NCBI RefSeq assembly: GCF_000390185.1 | Contig: NZ_AQHR01000066.1 | Coordinates: 1-64,000 of the forward strand | DNA: 64,000 nucleotides | Source: Lunatimonas lonarensis | GTDB taxonomy: Bacteria; Bacteroidota; Bacteroidia; Cytophagales; Cyclobacteriaceae | Direction: 5' to 3' | Shown here: positions 36,067-45,251 of the stretch, in pieces | How positions within the stretch are numbered: position 1 is the first letter of the stretch | Layout of the letters: each line of letters starts with the position of its first letter | Notes under the pieces: generated by a model | Database searches by the model: none | Told to the model about the DNA's origin: nothing | Seen by the model: only the letters and a program-made list of their open reading frames with translations | Program-made: the position numbers and the translations under genes

Positions 36067-38820
36067 TCAAAACTTAAAATTGTAGGTGATAAAAGGAATG
36101 GGTTGGGCAAAAATAGAAAGCTGATAGCCTTGCAGGATACCATTCACAGGTGCGAAATACACCGAGTACGGATTGCTTCTCCCCAATACGTTGTATATGC
36201 CCAACGACCAGGACGCATGCGCCAGTTTTCTGACCCGGTGATTTCCCTCCAAATTCACGGAGAAGTCAACCCGAAAATAATCAGGTATCCGGTGCTCGTT
36301 TCGGTCTGAATAGAACACTCTGTCTGAACCTCCATATTGAAACTTGGCGATGGGGAGGGTAATGGGCCTCCCTGTACTATAATTCGCATTAAGCGAGGTA
36401 TTTACCCGTTTGGTAAACTCAAAATTTGCCGCAATCATAACATCGTGGGGCTGGTCGAAGTTGCTGGGATAAAACCGTCCGTCATTGATTTTCTCAGCCA
36501 GTTCATCGGCAGAAGTCTGCAACAAGGACCTGGAGTAGGTATAACTTACCCAGCCGTTGAGCTTGCCAACGGTCTTTTTCGCCATCAATTCAACGCCGTA
36601 GGCTTTGCCGCGGGTATTTACTATGTCCTGCTCTATGGCCTCATTGAGAATCAAGGTAGCACCGCTTCCAAAATCGACTAGGTTTCGAAGTCGACGGTAA
36701 TACACTTCGATGGACGTTTCTACGGTATTGTTTTTGAAGTTTTTAAAATACCCAACCGACAGCTGCTCCCCAAACTGAGGGGCAACGTTTGGATCACTCA
36801 TCTTCCAGGTGTCGGTAGGTGAAATAGCCGCTGTGTTGCTCAACATATGTATGAATTGCCTGCCGGAATTGTAGCCGGCTTTTAGGGAGGTCATATTATC
36901 GATTGAATACCGGGCTGATATGCGCATTTCTGGGCCATGGTAGGTATGTACTATATCTCCCGCTTCGTAGCTGTCAATTCGTTCGATCGTCGCATCCGTT
37001 CTAATCTGACCCGGTATATATCGATTTACTTCTTTGGGGCCGAGGTAATTGTAAACCGCGTACCGTGCTCCATAGCTAACCAGCCACCTCGAATTGATTT
37101 CAAACTCATCGCCTAAATAGATGGCACTTTCTATGGCCTGCTCGGGTTCGACCTGTCGGGGAATTACCAACGAGGCTTGGCCCCTGGGATCCAAATTGCC
37201 TGCGGAGAGCCGGTACAAAATATGGTTCATACCAAACGAAAGACGGTGCTTTTCCGAAAGGTCATAAGTAAAGTGGTTTCGCCAATGGGATTGGTTCATG
37301 CTGAACCCAAAGTCAAATGCATTTAATGAATCCAAATTCCCGTCAATCTGGAATCCATAAAAATCATGTCCTACCGTAAATTCCCCCTCCAGTTTTTCGT
37401 TGAAGTAACGAACCCAGCTTAGGTTGACGTTTCGGTTTTGGTACCTGAATGTCGTGTCGCGATCGAATCGAAAACTATCATTACTGCCATAGGATGAAAT
37501 CCGGATTTCGTTCTTTTCATTAAATGTATGCCTGATATTTAGGTTCACGTCGGCAAAGGATGCCCTGCTTTCCCGAAATTCCGATTCTTCGTCCAACAGG
37601 CCGAATATCCAATTTGAGTAGGTGGTTCTCCCCCCGAGGGCAAACGTTGTTTTTTCGCCCAAAGGTCCTTCCAGGTAGAGTCTGCTGGTCATAGTGCCGA
37701 TTCCGCCTCCGCCTTCGATCTTCTCGCGGTTTCCATACTTCGCCTTTACATCCAGTACGGAAGACAGCCTTCCACCATACTGCACCGGAATGCCCGCTTT
37801 GTAAAGGTCAACCCCTTCAATCATGTCGGAATTAAAAGCAGAAAACAGGCCAAACAGGTGGGACGGGTTATAAACGGTGGCTTGGTTAAACAAAACAAGG
37901 TTTTGGTCCGCCGCACCTCCCCGGACATTAAACCCCACACTGGCTTCGCCCACTGTTTTTACCCCCGGCAGCGTCAGGATCGCCTTAAGGACATCGACCT
38001 CACCCATTACAGCCGGTATTTTCTTCATGGACTGCACGGTAATGCTTTCCAGTCCCATTTCCGGCCTTTCGATGTTGGCGGATCGCTGGGATGTGACCGT
38101 GACCTCCCCAAGGGAAATGATGTTGTCGTCCATGTAGACATCCAAGGTTCCATCTCCGATCAAGTTAACCTGTCGCTGTTCTTGGTACGCACCAAAATTT
38201 TGAAATACCAACGTGTGGCGTCCCTTGGGCAGTACAATACTATAATTCCCGTTTTCATCGGTAATTCCCCGTTCATTTTGTCCAGCGGCGTAGACGATCG
38301 CACCGATAATTGGCGAACCGGATTCCGAGCTTTTCACCGAGCCACTGAGCCGGCTATGGGTGGGGCTGAATGAACGACCGGCGGCGCCTATCTCCCAAAG
38401 TTTGTTTTTGGCAAATATCCGGTCTTGTTCGGAAATCCCTGCGGAAGTAGCGCTATCCGAGGTAGACGATTCCCGTTGCTGAAAAAAGCTTCGCGGAAAC
38501 GTGGTCTGTAAGGCTCTTCCTTCTGTAATAAACACACGTTTAGATCCGTCTATTGTATACCGGAGGCCGGTTCCGGAAAAAATGATGCTCAGTAGTTCAC
38601 CCAAACTGTTTTCATTCGCGTTTAGGTTGACTTCGATCGATGCCACCTCGCCTTGGTCGAAATAGAACCGATAGGTAGATCGCCCCTCGACCATTTGGGC
38701 GAACCGCTCAAACGAGATACCTGCAAAAATCCCGCTTATGGGTTCACTTTCCGGTATTTGGGCCCAAACCGAAAACCAACCAAATAACAAACCCAATATC
38801 GTAAAGCCCCACTTCCTCAT
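36067..38820 (-). CDS. TonB-dependent receptor with STN and carboxypeptidase-regulatory domains
   Basis: 917 residues, outer membrane. After a signal peptide comes an STN-like domain (about 30-100, GISFERFAQMVEGRS), which in other receptors links to anti-sigma signalling, then a CarboxypepD_reg domain (about 160-245, RLSGSVKSSESGSPI...), a plug (VLKAILTLPGVKTVGEA, FNVRGGAADQNLVLFN) and a barrel to residue 917. No sigma or anti-sigma gene is beside it. It starts 2 bp after the 241-residue gene and is followed by the DUF4249 and MG2/plug genes. The imported ligand is unknown; the barrel is not of SusC type and no SusD is present. Confidence 0.93.
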   Translation of the reverse strand: MRKWGFTILGLLFGWFSVWAQIPESEPISGIFAGISFERFAQMVEGRSTYRFYFDQGEVASIEVNLNANENSLGELLSIIFSGTGLRYTIDGSKRVFITEGRALQTTFPRSFFQQRESSTSDSATSAGISEQDRIFAKNKLWEIGAAGRSFSPTHSRLSGSVKSSESGSPIIGAIVYAAGQNERGITDENGNYSIVLPKGRHTLVFQNFGAYQEQRQVNLIGDGTLDVYMDDNIISLGEVTVTSQRSANIERPEMGLESITVQSMKKIPAVMGEVDVLKAILTLPGVKTVGEASVGFNVRGGAADQNLVLFNQATVYNPSHLFGLFSAFNSDMIEGVDLYKAGIPVQYGGRLSSVLDVKAKYGNREKIEGGGGIGTMTSRLYLEGPLGEKTTFALGGRTTYSNWIFGLLDEESEFRESRASFADVNLNIRHTFNEKNEIRISSYGSNDSFRFDRDTTFRYQNRNVNLSWVRYFNEKLEGEFTVGHDFYGFQIDGNLDSLNAFDFGFSMNQSHWRNHFTYDLSEKHRLSFGMNHILYRLSAGNLDPRGQASLVIPRQVEPEQAIESAIYLGDEFEINSRWLVSYGARYAVYNYLGPKEVNRYIPGQIRTDATIERIDSYEAGDIVHTYHGPEMRISARYSIDNMTSLKAGYNSGRQFIHMLSNTAAISPTDTWKMSDPNVAPQFGEQLSVGYFKNFKNNTVETSIEVYYRRLRNLVDFGSGATLILNEAIEQDIVNTRGKAYGVELMAKKTVGKLNGWVSYTYSRSLLQTSADELAEKINDGRFYPSNFDQPHDVMIAANFEFTKRVNTSLNANYSTGRPITLPIAKFQYGGSDRVFYSDRNEHRIPDYFRVDFSVNLEGNHRVRKLAHASWSLGIYNVLGRSNPYSVYFAPVNGILQGYQLSIFAQPIPFITYNFKF

Positions 38821-38822
38821 CC

Positions 38823-39548
38823 TTAGTTGGTTTTTTCGTTGGCAAAGTTGACCAATACCAGCAAATACGCTTCTTTGTCTCGTTTAAACTTCAGGCGCGG
38901 TTCCTTGATACGCGGTCGAATTTCCTTGCGGTTGATCGACAAAAGACGATAGCTGTCTTTTTTCCTTCGGATCAAATACATGATGCCGTCTTTTTCAATA
39001 AAAAATCGTTTTACCTCGAGATAAGACATATAGGGGTTTAGGGGTGAGCTATCTTTCGTGATTTCTTTATAGTGTTTACAATATAGATTTTGTTGGCCCG
39101 TGGCTATTTCCCGGTAAAAACCATTGCGATGGAAAAAGAAACCCTCTACGTTATTCTTTTTCACAAAGCGGCTACCATCTCCCAACTCAAAGGCACTTAT
39201 CCGCTCTGGATTCATGATCGTTCGCTGGCCTCGCGCAGGGGTGAGTGTCACCAATATTTCATCGAACAGGTCGTATTGAAGGGGGACATTGGAAAATTCA
39301 AAACCTTGAATGGTCACTATTCCGTATTCCATCGCATTCGGGCCAAAGTAGGGATGGCCTGCTACCGAGGTTTGGGAACGGGCGTACTGAGCTCCTGTAT
39401 GCACCTCTGGAAAAAAGGCCCTCATTTTTTGGTAACTCGCCACATAGAGGCTGTCATTTACCGGAGTTTGGGCCAAAAGAGGCCTTGGATACCCTAGTAG
39501 ACATATATTAACTACCAAAAAATAAAAAAGATTAATGCGCCTATTCAA
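38823..39548 (-). CDS. Secreted protein of unknown function, first gene of the TonB operon
   Basis: 241 residues with a signal peptide (NLFYFLVVNICLLG). The rest is rich in Tyr and Arg, with a lysine-rich C-terminal segment. No domain is recognised. The start is TTG 39548 because no ATG is in front of the signal peptide. It precedes the receptor by 2 bp, so both are translated from one mRNA. Confidence 0.7.
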   Translation of the reverse strand: MNRRINLFYFLVVNICLLGYPRPLLAQTPVNDSLYVASYQKMRAFFPEVHTGAQYARSQTSVAGHPYFGPNAMEYGIVTIQGFEFSNVPLQYDLFDEILVTLTPARGQRTIMNPERISAFELGDGSRFVKKNNVEGFFFHRNGFYREIATGQQNLYCKHYKEITKDSSPLNPYMSYLEVKRFFIEKDGIMYLIRRKKDSYRLLSINRKEIRPRIKEPRLKFKRDKEAYLLVLVNFANEKTN

Positions 39549-39675
39549 GTTAATTCGAATCGAAGTTGGTTAATGCTAAAGTTTTAGGCAATAACGGGAA
39601 TATTATTAAGAATACCTTTTTTTTGAAATCAAATTTTGACCGTCGAACTGAAAAATTAGTAACAGGTTGGATTTT

Positions 39676-41811
39676 CTACCGACCCAATGGGTTTACAACA
39701 CCTTTTGAAGGGATTCTTGCCTCATCCCATCGTCTCCAAATCCATTGGTTAGCCCGCTCAAAAGGACCTTTTTTGGCCTCTATTTCCTGTCCTCGTATCA
39801 ATCTTTCAACAAAGCTTGCCAACTCAACCCTTTGTTCGGGTGAGAAACCTTCGGGCAATGGACCAGACTGGGTTTTGGGTTCGAAATACGCGGCCTGTTG
39901 AATGATGCATATCGATTCAGACAAACAAAAAGCATTGAGTGCTTCCAACTGCTTTAGCAAGATTGGGTTGACCAGATTGGTAAAATCAGTACCCACAACT
40001 TTGACATCCGTCAAATCAAGCGCCGAATAGACGGAAAATGAATTGGTTTTGGAATTGGGTTGGATATCCGCGAGACTTGTTATCGAAGATCTGGTGAATC
40101 GTTGATTCATCAACCTATTCCACTCGGTAGGGTCGTATCGGAATGGAAAGAGCGCATGGGTAAGAAACAAGCTATCAGAAGAGGAGGTGCTGACGTACCG
40201 AAAAATGGCATTTTCTCCGGAAAAAGAAGCGAGGGTAGCCCGAAGGCTGTCTATTTTGTTTCTATCGATTGCATTGGCAGGAAAAACCAATTCTTTTGCG
40301 GTACCTACAGGAACCTGAGAGGCGATCAGAAATGTAACGGCTTGGTTATAATGTTCCTGTAGCTGCATGGTGTCTGCCCCAGCCCATAAAAGGAAGGCCG
40401 AATCGGTCAGAACAGACTGATCCCCCACACCTTTTCGCAGGGCCGTTATTGCTTCCTTTTCCGGGTGGTCGAGAAGCCCTTTGTAGGCCATTTCATACGC
40501 CCAAGTAGAAAAGTATCCATATCGGCACTCGTCGTTTTCGAACGCAAACTGTTGTATATCGCGGACAATCTGCCGCAGAACGCTCCATTTTTGATTGGCT
40601 AGTTGTTGATTGTTAAAGCGGTTTTCTTTGCTGTTTTGCAATGAATCGATGGTCGCGAGCTCGCTAGTGAGTGCCCTCTCGAAAAGAACAGCCTCCTCAT
40701 AATTGATAAAACGATCCTTCATGATCTGCTGGCTGAGCTGAACGATCCGGTCGTGGTGGAAAAACACCGACTCGATTTCCTTTCCGGTCATTAAGCTAAA
40801 AAGCCTCTTAAGGGATTCGCCACCAAACGCCTCGGCACTTTCCAGAATATTCGCCTTTTGGGCGCTTGTTTCCAGTTTTTGTACCGCATATTGTTTTACT
40901 TTTTTGGCGTCTTTGAAGTTCACGCGTCCATTATAGGTAAGAATATCAAACCCGGCAACGCCTTTTTCCGGAATAAACCAGGGATTGATGTCTGCGTCCA
41001 AAATCTTGGGAGCCAAGCCAAAAAAATGCAACTCCTTGGACGCCTCATTAATATAAAACATGTTTTGCGTCACCTCACTCAGGTCAAACCCTGCCTTGAC
41101 GGTGCCTCTACCTATCATAGCCAGCCGCTTACGCTGCTCGTTTCTGGGCAGTTGATCCATTTTACGCTGATAATAGGCCGCCATAAATTCATCTTCCCGC
41201 CAGAAGGTACCCAAATCTTGTGGACGGCTAAACAGCCCAAAGAGTAAGTCTCTTATTTGACTTTCATTCAGATTCGAACGAATACTTCGTGTGCGTCGGT
41301 TGGAACGCTCAAATAGGTAGCCAAGTACGTCGCCCTGCAACGGCATGATTTCGAACACTTCCCATTCGCCGTGAAAGCGTAGCCGGTCGAGGATATTTGT
41401 TCGGGAGACCTCGTCACTGATCAGCCGTCTTCGGTCTCTGCGGCTGAGTCTTGCCTCTTCACCTTGGAGTATAAGGGATTGTTGGGCCGCATCCATACGT
41501 TGGAAGGTTCTGAGGTATTCCAACATCTCAGAGATCTCATCGATGACAGCACTGGCATGCTGAAGGAGCTGTGGCTCTTCAAGTTTATCTACCTGTGCCT
41601 CCTCTATGGTCGAAATTACTTCACCGTAGTATTCGGCGGTTACCAACTCGCCCAGATCCCGAACCTGCACACTCAGCGTGGCCGTTGGCTGTAGTTTGAG
41701 TTTGCCACCAAATATCCCCATAGGATTCCACCAATAAACAAGCATTAGGATACCGAGCAGTAAGCCGATCTCCAGCAGGAAGCGGGCACTATTTGCTAGC
41801 CAACGGATCAT
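39676..41811 (-). CDS. Large DUF4230-like membrane-anchored protein
   Basis: 711 residues. A transmembrane segment at about 12-28 is followed by a split DUF4230: strand LVTAEYYGEVIST at 56-68, then an insert of about 160 residues, then TVKAGFDLSEVTQN at 237-250 and its continuation to about 365. The C-terminal half is helical, partly coiled-coil-like, and without recognisable motif. It overlaps the upstream small DUF4230 gene by 4 bp (ATGA). DUF4230 has no known biochemical role. As part of the four-gene cluster it may act at the membrane with the lysin-domain proteins. Confidence 0.75.
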   Translation of the reverse strand: MIRWLANSARFLLEIGLLLGILMLVYWWNPMGIFGGKLKLQPTATLSVQVRDLGELVTAEYYGEVISTIEEAQVDKLEEPQLLQHASAVIDEISEMLEYLRTFQRMDAAQQSLILQGEEARLSRRDRRRLISDEVSRTNILDRLRFHGEWEVFEIMPLQGDVLGYLFERSNRRTRSIRSNLNESQIRDLLFGLFSRPQDLGTFWREDEFMAAYYQRKMDQLPRNEQRKRLAMIGRGTVKAGFDLSEVTQNMFYINEASKELHFFGLAPKILDADINPWFIPEKGVAGFDILTYNGRVNFKDAKKVKQYAVQKLETSAQKANILESAEAFGGESLKRLFSLMTGKEIESVFFHHDRIVQLSQQIMKDRFINYEEAVLFERALTSELATIDSLQNSKENRFNNQQLANQKWSVLRQIVRDIQQFAFENDECRYGYFSTWAYEMAYKGLLDHPEKEAITALRKGVGDQSVLTDSAFLLWAGADTMQLQEHYNQAVTFLIASQVPVGTAKELVFPANAIDRNKIDSLRATLASFSGENAIFRYVSTSSSDSLFLTHALFPFRYDPTEWNRLMNQRFTRSSITSLADIQPNSKTNSFSVYSALDLTDVKVVGTDFTNLVNPILLKQLEALNAFCLSESICIIQQAAYFEPKTQSGPLPEGFSPEQRVELASFVERLIRGQEIEAKKGPFERANQWIWRRWDEARIPSKGVVNPLGR

Positions 41812-42440
41812 TTGGGTGTCACGGAGTCTACGGGGTCATTAATCGTTACTTGGCGGATCTTTAACCCATCATCTTGGAAACTGATGTATATCTCGTTAAA
41901 TCCCAGTGCCTTGAGTAGTGAGTGCATCATCTTTCTGGTATGTTCCTGGGATGTCTTCACAATACCCAAATAGGGTAGGCTTTCCCGGATATCCGTTTCA
42001 GCCATCCGGAAAAACTCCTCTTGATCTTCTAGACTGATGTTGTTCAGAAACCTATTTGGGTTTGAAATCAAGGTATCCTCCACAAACTTATCCGGGGGGT
42101 AGGAAAAATTGATCACTTCAATGGGAGGAAGGGAGATTGAAATTTTGGTGCCGTCAATGACGATGTCACTTTCCGTGATACGGTTCAAATCTATTCCTGT
42201 TTTGATCTTTGCCTGTGAATAGGCCAGAAAGGAGGCTTCGTTTACAGGTATGAAAAACACTTTTTTGGATTTCTTTCCAAAAACTACTTTGTCTACGACG
42301 AATTCAGCCGTAACCAGGTCACTAGCCTGCTGGATTTTTCCAACCACTAACTCCCGGTCGTTGTTTTTGCAGGAGGCGCCAATCATAACCAGGAAGACGG
42401 CAAACCAAGGAGTTAATCGATAACCTCGCACGAACCTCAT
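41808..42440 (-). CDS. Small DUF4230-like lipoprotein
   Basis: 210 residues. The N-terminus has a signal with a lipobox (FLVMIGASC, Cys24). The DUF4230 domain then reads SDLVTAEFVVDKVV, IKTGIDLNRITES and TRKMMHSLLKALGF. Its pattern matches the interrupted domain in the 711-residue protein downstream, so the two are paralogs of different size. It overlaps its neighbours at both ends by ATGA, one of the tightest couplings in the window. Confidence 0.75.
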   Translation of the reverse strand: MRFVRGYRLTPWFAVFLVMIGASCKNNDRELVVGKIQQASDLVTAEFVVDKVVFGKKSKKVFFIPVNEASFLAYSQAKIKTGIDLNRITESDIVIDGTKISISLPPIEVINFSYPPDKFVEDTLISNPNRFLNNISLEDQEEFFRMAETDIRESLPYLGIVKTSQEHTRKMMHSLLKALGFNEIYISFQDDGLKIRQVTINDPVDSVTPK

Positions 42441-44119
42441 ATTCCCTGCGCTTTTAATTTCTCATAGGCAACTTTCATGCGGGTGTGGTACTGACTGACC
42501 GCATAGCCACTGCCATTGTACCCAAAAGCGAACGCTTCCCAATCGTAGTCTCCGCTCCGGCCTTCGGAAATGTAGTCTATCAATTTGTTTCCCCTGGATG
42601 TTTTGGATCGGATAAATTCCAGGAAATCGAGCAGATGAAAATATTCGGATTCGTGTTGATGCTTGACAAAGTCCTCGGTGTCTTTGTACTTTCTCCCTTT
42701 GATATATCCGTCCAGGTTTTCGCCCAAAATCTGAAACATGCCCCATGATGCCGCATAAACAGCCGCTTGTGGATGTATGGAAATGGCTCTCTCCAGGCGG
42801 TCATATTCCCTGCTGCCTCCTTTGTAATGTGCCCTGGTCCATTTTTGGAAAAGGATGTCTTCGTTTCCTTTTACGTAATTTTGAGGAGATTCTCCCAGCC
42901 TTTCGAGATTTCGCCAAAACACATGTCCTTCGAACAATATTTTCGCCCTTCCATCCGCAAGGTGTCCCCGTCCGGATGATTCTACCGCAATTACCGCCTT
43001 CACTACCGGCAGGCTTAGTTTTATTCCCGTGCTTCCCGCAAATTCTTCCAAGGCGATCCGTATGTCCATATCGCTAAGGATTTTCGCATAGGTCATGTCG
43101 TTTGCCTTATTGAACTCATTTCCCTCTTGCTCTACCAATACGGCATCCAAAGAAGCAGATAGCATGTTGCGCTGATCGGTGAGGGAGCTGGGAGGCGTTT
43201 CCGTAAACTCACTTTCGTCTTTCTCGAACTCCCTGTCTTCGAGATCGATGTCATCTAGGGGAGCAGTTTGTAAGGGTCTCCGTGATTGGCTGTTGGCAAG
43301 TGAAGGTGATGTGCCGGATGCATCGGTAGCATTGGGGTCATTCCATCGCCTACTGATGTATTTGAGGGATCTATCCCCAAAATAAAATGCGATCATCATG
43401 AGAAAAGCAGTTTCAAAAAACTCAAACTGCTGCCTTAACAGAACCAAGTCGACGCCCGTATATCCGGACCCAAAACTCGTAATCAGCAAGGACATTCCCC
43501 CCATCAACAACGTAAAGGCGATCATTCCCCTGACTGTTCCGGGCGGCAATCCAAAGGTCTGGCTTCTGTAGGGGTTATACTTTGGTGCCTCAATTTGCTC
43601 GTTCTCGGTGATAAACAAGCCAGCGCGTTTTCGCTCAGCCTGCTCATATATCCGTTCCCAATCATCATCGGTAATGCCATAGTTGATGTTATAAAAGTAA
43701 ACCGACCACATAAAGTACACCAAGAAAACCGCGATCCAAATAACTGCTGCCGCCAGGCCAACGGCTTGAAAAAGATTTCTATGCTCTATGTATACAAAAA
43801 AGGATCCCAGTATGCCAAATAGCGTGAGTAGCGAAGTCAGCACAACCGTTCCCCGAAAAAAGAGCCCATGATAGGGATTGTTGTTTTGGTTTATCTGTTT
43901 TGCCTTTGGCTGTATTTGCCTCGCTACGATCGTATAGATCAGTCCCACGGACAAGAGTAGGACCAGCGTAGCAGCCACGCTGGAGTTGTTGTCGTCAAGG
44001 TCGGGAACGACGCCGATCAAAAGCACAAGGGTGCCCAGAAGAACGGCCCCTAATTGGGCGAACAATAGGTGTTTGTTCTGAAATTTTGGTTTTGGGTTTT
44101 CTGCGCTAGTAGGGGTCAT
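42437..44119 (-). CDS. Multi-span membrane protein with C-terminal N-acetylmuramidase (DUF3380) domain
   Basis: 560 residues. Six likely transmembrane segments lie in the first 250 residues (about 18-37, 48-68, 88-111, 117-139, 196-216, 235-250), followed by an acidic linker and a C-terminal lysin domain at about 350-560. The domain shows KAVIAVESSGRG (probable catalytic Glu380), LFEGHVFWR and AASWGMFQILG, as in phage endolysins that hydrolyse N-acetylmuramic acid bonds. Such a domain fused to a membrane part is unusual. ATG 44119 is chosen; the frame upstream to 44206 is non-conserved. No holin or phage structural gene is present. Confidence 0.85.
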   Translation of the reverse strand: MTPTSAENPKPKFQNKHLLFAQLGAVLLGTLVLLIGVVPDLDDNNSSVAATLVLLLSVGLIYTIVARQIQPKAKQINQNNNPYHGLFFRGTVVLTSLLTLFGILGSFFVYIEHRNLFQAVGLAAAVIWIAVFLVYFMWSVYFYNINYGITDDDWERIYEQAERKRAGLFITENEQIEAPKYNPYRSQTFGLPPGTVRGMIAFTLLMGGMSLLITSFGSGYTGVDLVLLRQQFEFFETAFLMMIAFYFGDRSLKYISRRWNDPNATDASGTSPSLANSQSRRPLQTAPLDDIDLEDREFEKDESEFTETPPSSLTDQRNMLSASLDAVLVEQEGNEFNKANDMTYAKILSDMDIRIALEEFAGSTGIKLSLPVVKAVIAVESSGRGHLADGRAKILFEGHVFWRNLERLGESPQNYVKGNEDILFQKWTRAHYKGGSREYDRLERAISIHPQAAVYAASWGMFQILGENLDGYIKGRKYKDTEDFVKHQHESEYFHLLDFLEFIRSKTSRGNKLIDYISEGRSGDYDWEAFAFGYNGSGYAVSQYHTRMKVAYEKLKAQGI

Positions 44120-44157
44120 AAAAGTGTTGTTTTTGGGGTGGTTGGCAGGAATTATGA

Positions 44158-44988
44158 CTAAACGAGTTCTTTTGTTTTTTCTAGAATTTGTGCCTGTTTG
44201 AACCAATCTTCGTCCATGACTTGAATGCTCAATTTTTCACCTTGATCGAGCTGGGGATGTAACGTTTTGTAGAACCGCTCAAATGCAAGCCTCGAATGAG
44301 TGATCATCTTTTGCGGATCGGCTGCATTTACACCGTCTGCAATGAGAATACATCCCTCTGTGTCGGCATGGGAATTACCTATATGGATGTATACCCGACT
44401 GAAACCCGGAATACCCATTATCTCTATGTGAAAGTCAAACCAGGAGAAACGGCCTCTATATCGTTCGGTAAGCGGTGTGACAACTCGGTTAAGTTCGAGC
44501 GGATACGTGCCCGCAGGAATACGGGTATGTCCCGGGACTTTACTTTTTTGGTGCGTGTCTTCCAATGTGTAGGCAAAAAAACGGCCCCGCAAAAAAAGCA
44601 AGCCTAGGGTTGTTTGGCCGTCGTCGAGGTAGCGGAGTACCGTTACACTACTGCTATTTAGGGGAATTCCTTCTGCTGACTGGGTTTGCTGAAGTCTTTC
44701 TTCCAGCTCGTTGATTTTGCTCTTCAATTCGTCAATTACCGGAGAGGGTGCCGTAAACACGGGTTCATCAGGATGAGTGGTTTTTGGGGATCCATTTTCT
44801 CCGAGGGCAGGGGTTTTGCCGAAGAGTCCTTTCAGTGAGTCCGAGGCCCGCCGTACCAACAACACGATGTAGCCCGCGAAGCCTACCAGCCACATCCATA
44901 TTCTGTCCAAAACCTGTGGTTGGGTTACGAAAAGGATAGCAAGAACCAATAGGATGACAAAAAGGACTATTAAAAAAGGACGGCTCAT
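44158..44988 (-). CDS. Membrane-anchored DUF5675 protein
   Basis: 276 residues. Two hydrophobic segments (about 3-23 and 32-47) are followed by a linker with a short coiled coil (DELKSKINELEERLQQ) and a DUF5675 domain: YTLEDTHQKSKVPGHTRIPAGTY and YIHIGNSHADTEGCILI. The domain is mainly known from phages and resembles the L,D-transpeptidase-like group in its HxGN and GC pattern, though that is inference. It heads the four-gene operon and has the promoter-like element at 45046-45076. Confidence 0.82.
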   Translation of the reverse strand: MSRPFLIVLFVILLVLAILFVTQPQVLDRIWMWLVGFAGYIVLLVRRASDSLKGLFGKTPALGENGSPKTTHPDEPVFTAPSPVIDELKSKINELEERLQQTQSAEGIPLNSSSVTVLRYLDDGQTTLGLLFLRGRFFAYTLEDTHQKSKVPGHTRIPAGTYPLELNRVVTPLTERYRGRFSWFDFHIEIMGIPGFSRVYIHIGNSHADTEGCILIADGVNAADPQKMITHSRLAFERFYKTLHPQLDQGEKLSIQVMDEDWFKQAQILEKTKELV

Positions 44989-45045
44989 AGGAAAGCGGTA
45001 GGTTTTGGTCTTCGGGGTTGATAAAACTATCTAAACAACAAGGAT

Positions 45046-45076
45046 CAAAATTTAATTATAAAATACGATAAATCAA
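45046..45076 (-). promoter_or_regulatory. Candidate promoter of the lysin-domain/DUF4230 operon
   Basis: On the minus strand TTG (45076-45074), then 19 bp, then TAAATTTTG (45054-45046), which resembles TTG-N19-TAnnTTTG with one extra base in the -7 box. It lies 57 bp before the first ATG of the operon. Confidence 0.45.
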
Positions 45077-45195
45077 ACCCCCAAAAGGTTTTTATTTATG
45101 GGAATTAAAAAACAAGATTTTTTGGATGGCAGGTTGGCCAATTGAAGCGCCTTAATGTAGATCGAAACTAAATAAAAGGGAATAAAGCGAAATTT

Positions 45196-45226
45196 TTGAA
45201 AACAAAGGGAATATTTTCTAATTTAA
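45196..45226 (+). promoter_or_regulatory. Weak promoter-like element before the hydroxylase pair
   Basis: TTG at 45196-45198, 20-bp spacer, TAATTTAA at 45219-45226, which has two mismatches to TAnnTTTG. It lies 25 bp before the ATG of the FeS subunit. The rest of the 263-bp region between the divergent genes holds no gene. Confidence 0.25.
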
Positions 45227-45251
45227 CTGCTTAAACAATAGATTCTTAAAA

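Noticed and set aside
39676-44988. The lysin-domain cluster as a prophage remnant
   Set aside because: No capsid, tail, integrase, terminase or attachment repeats; the lysin domains are fused to membrane segments and the genes are neatly coupled.
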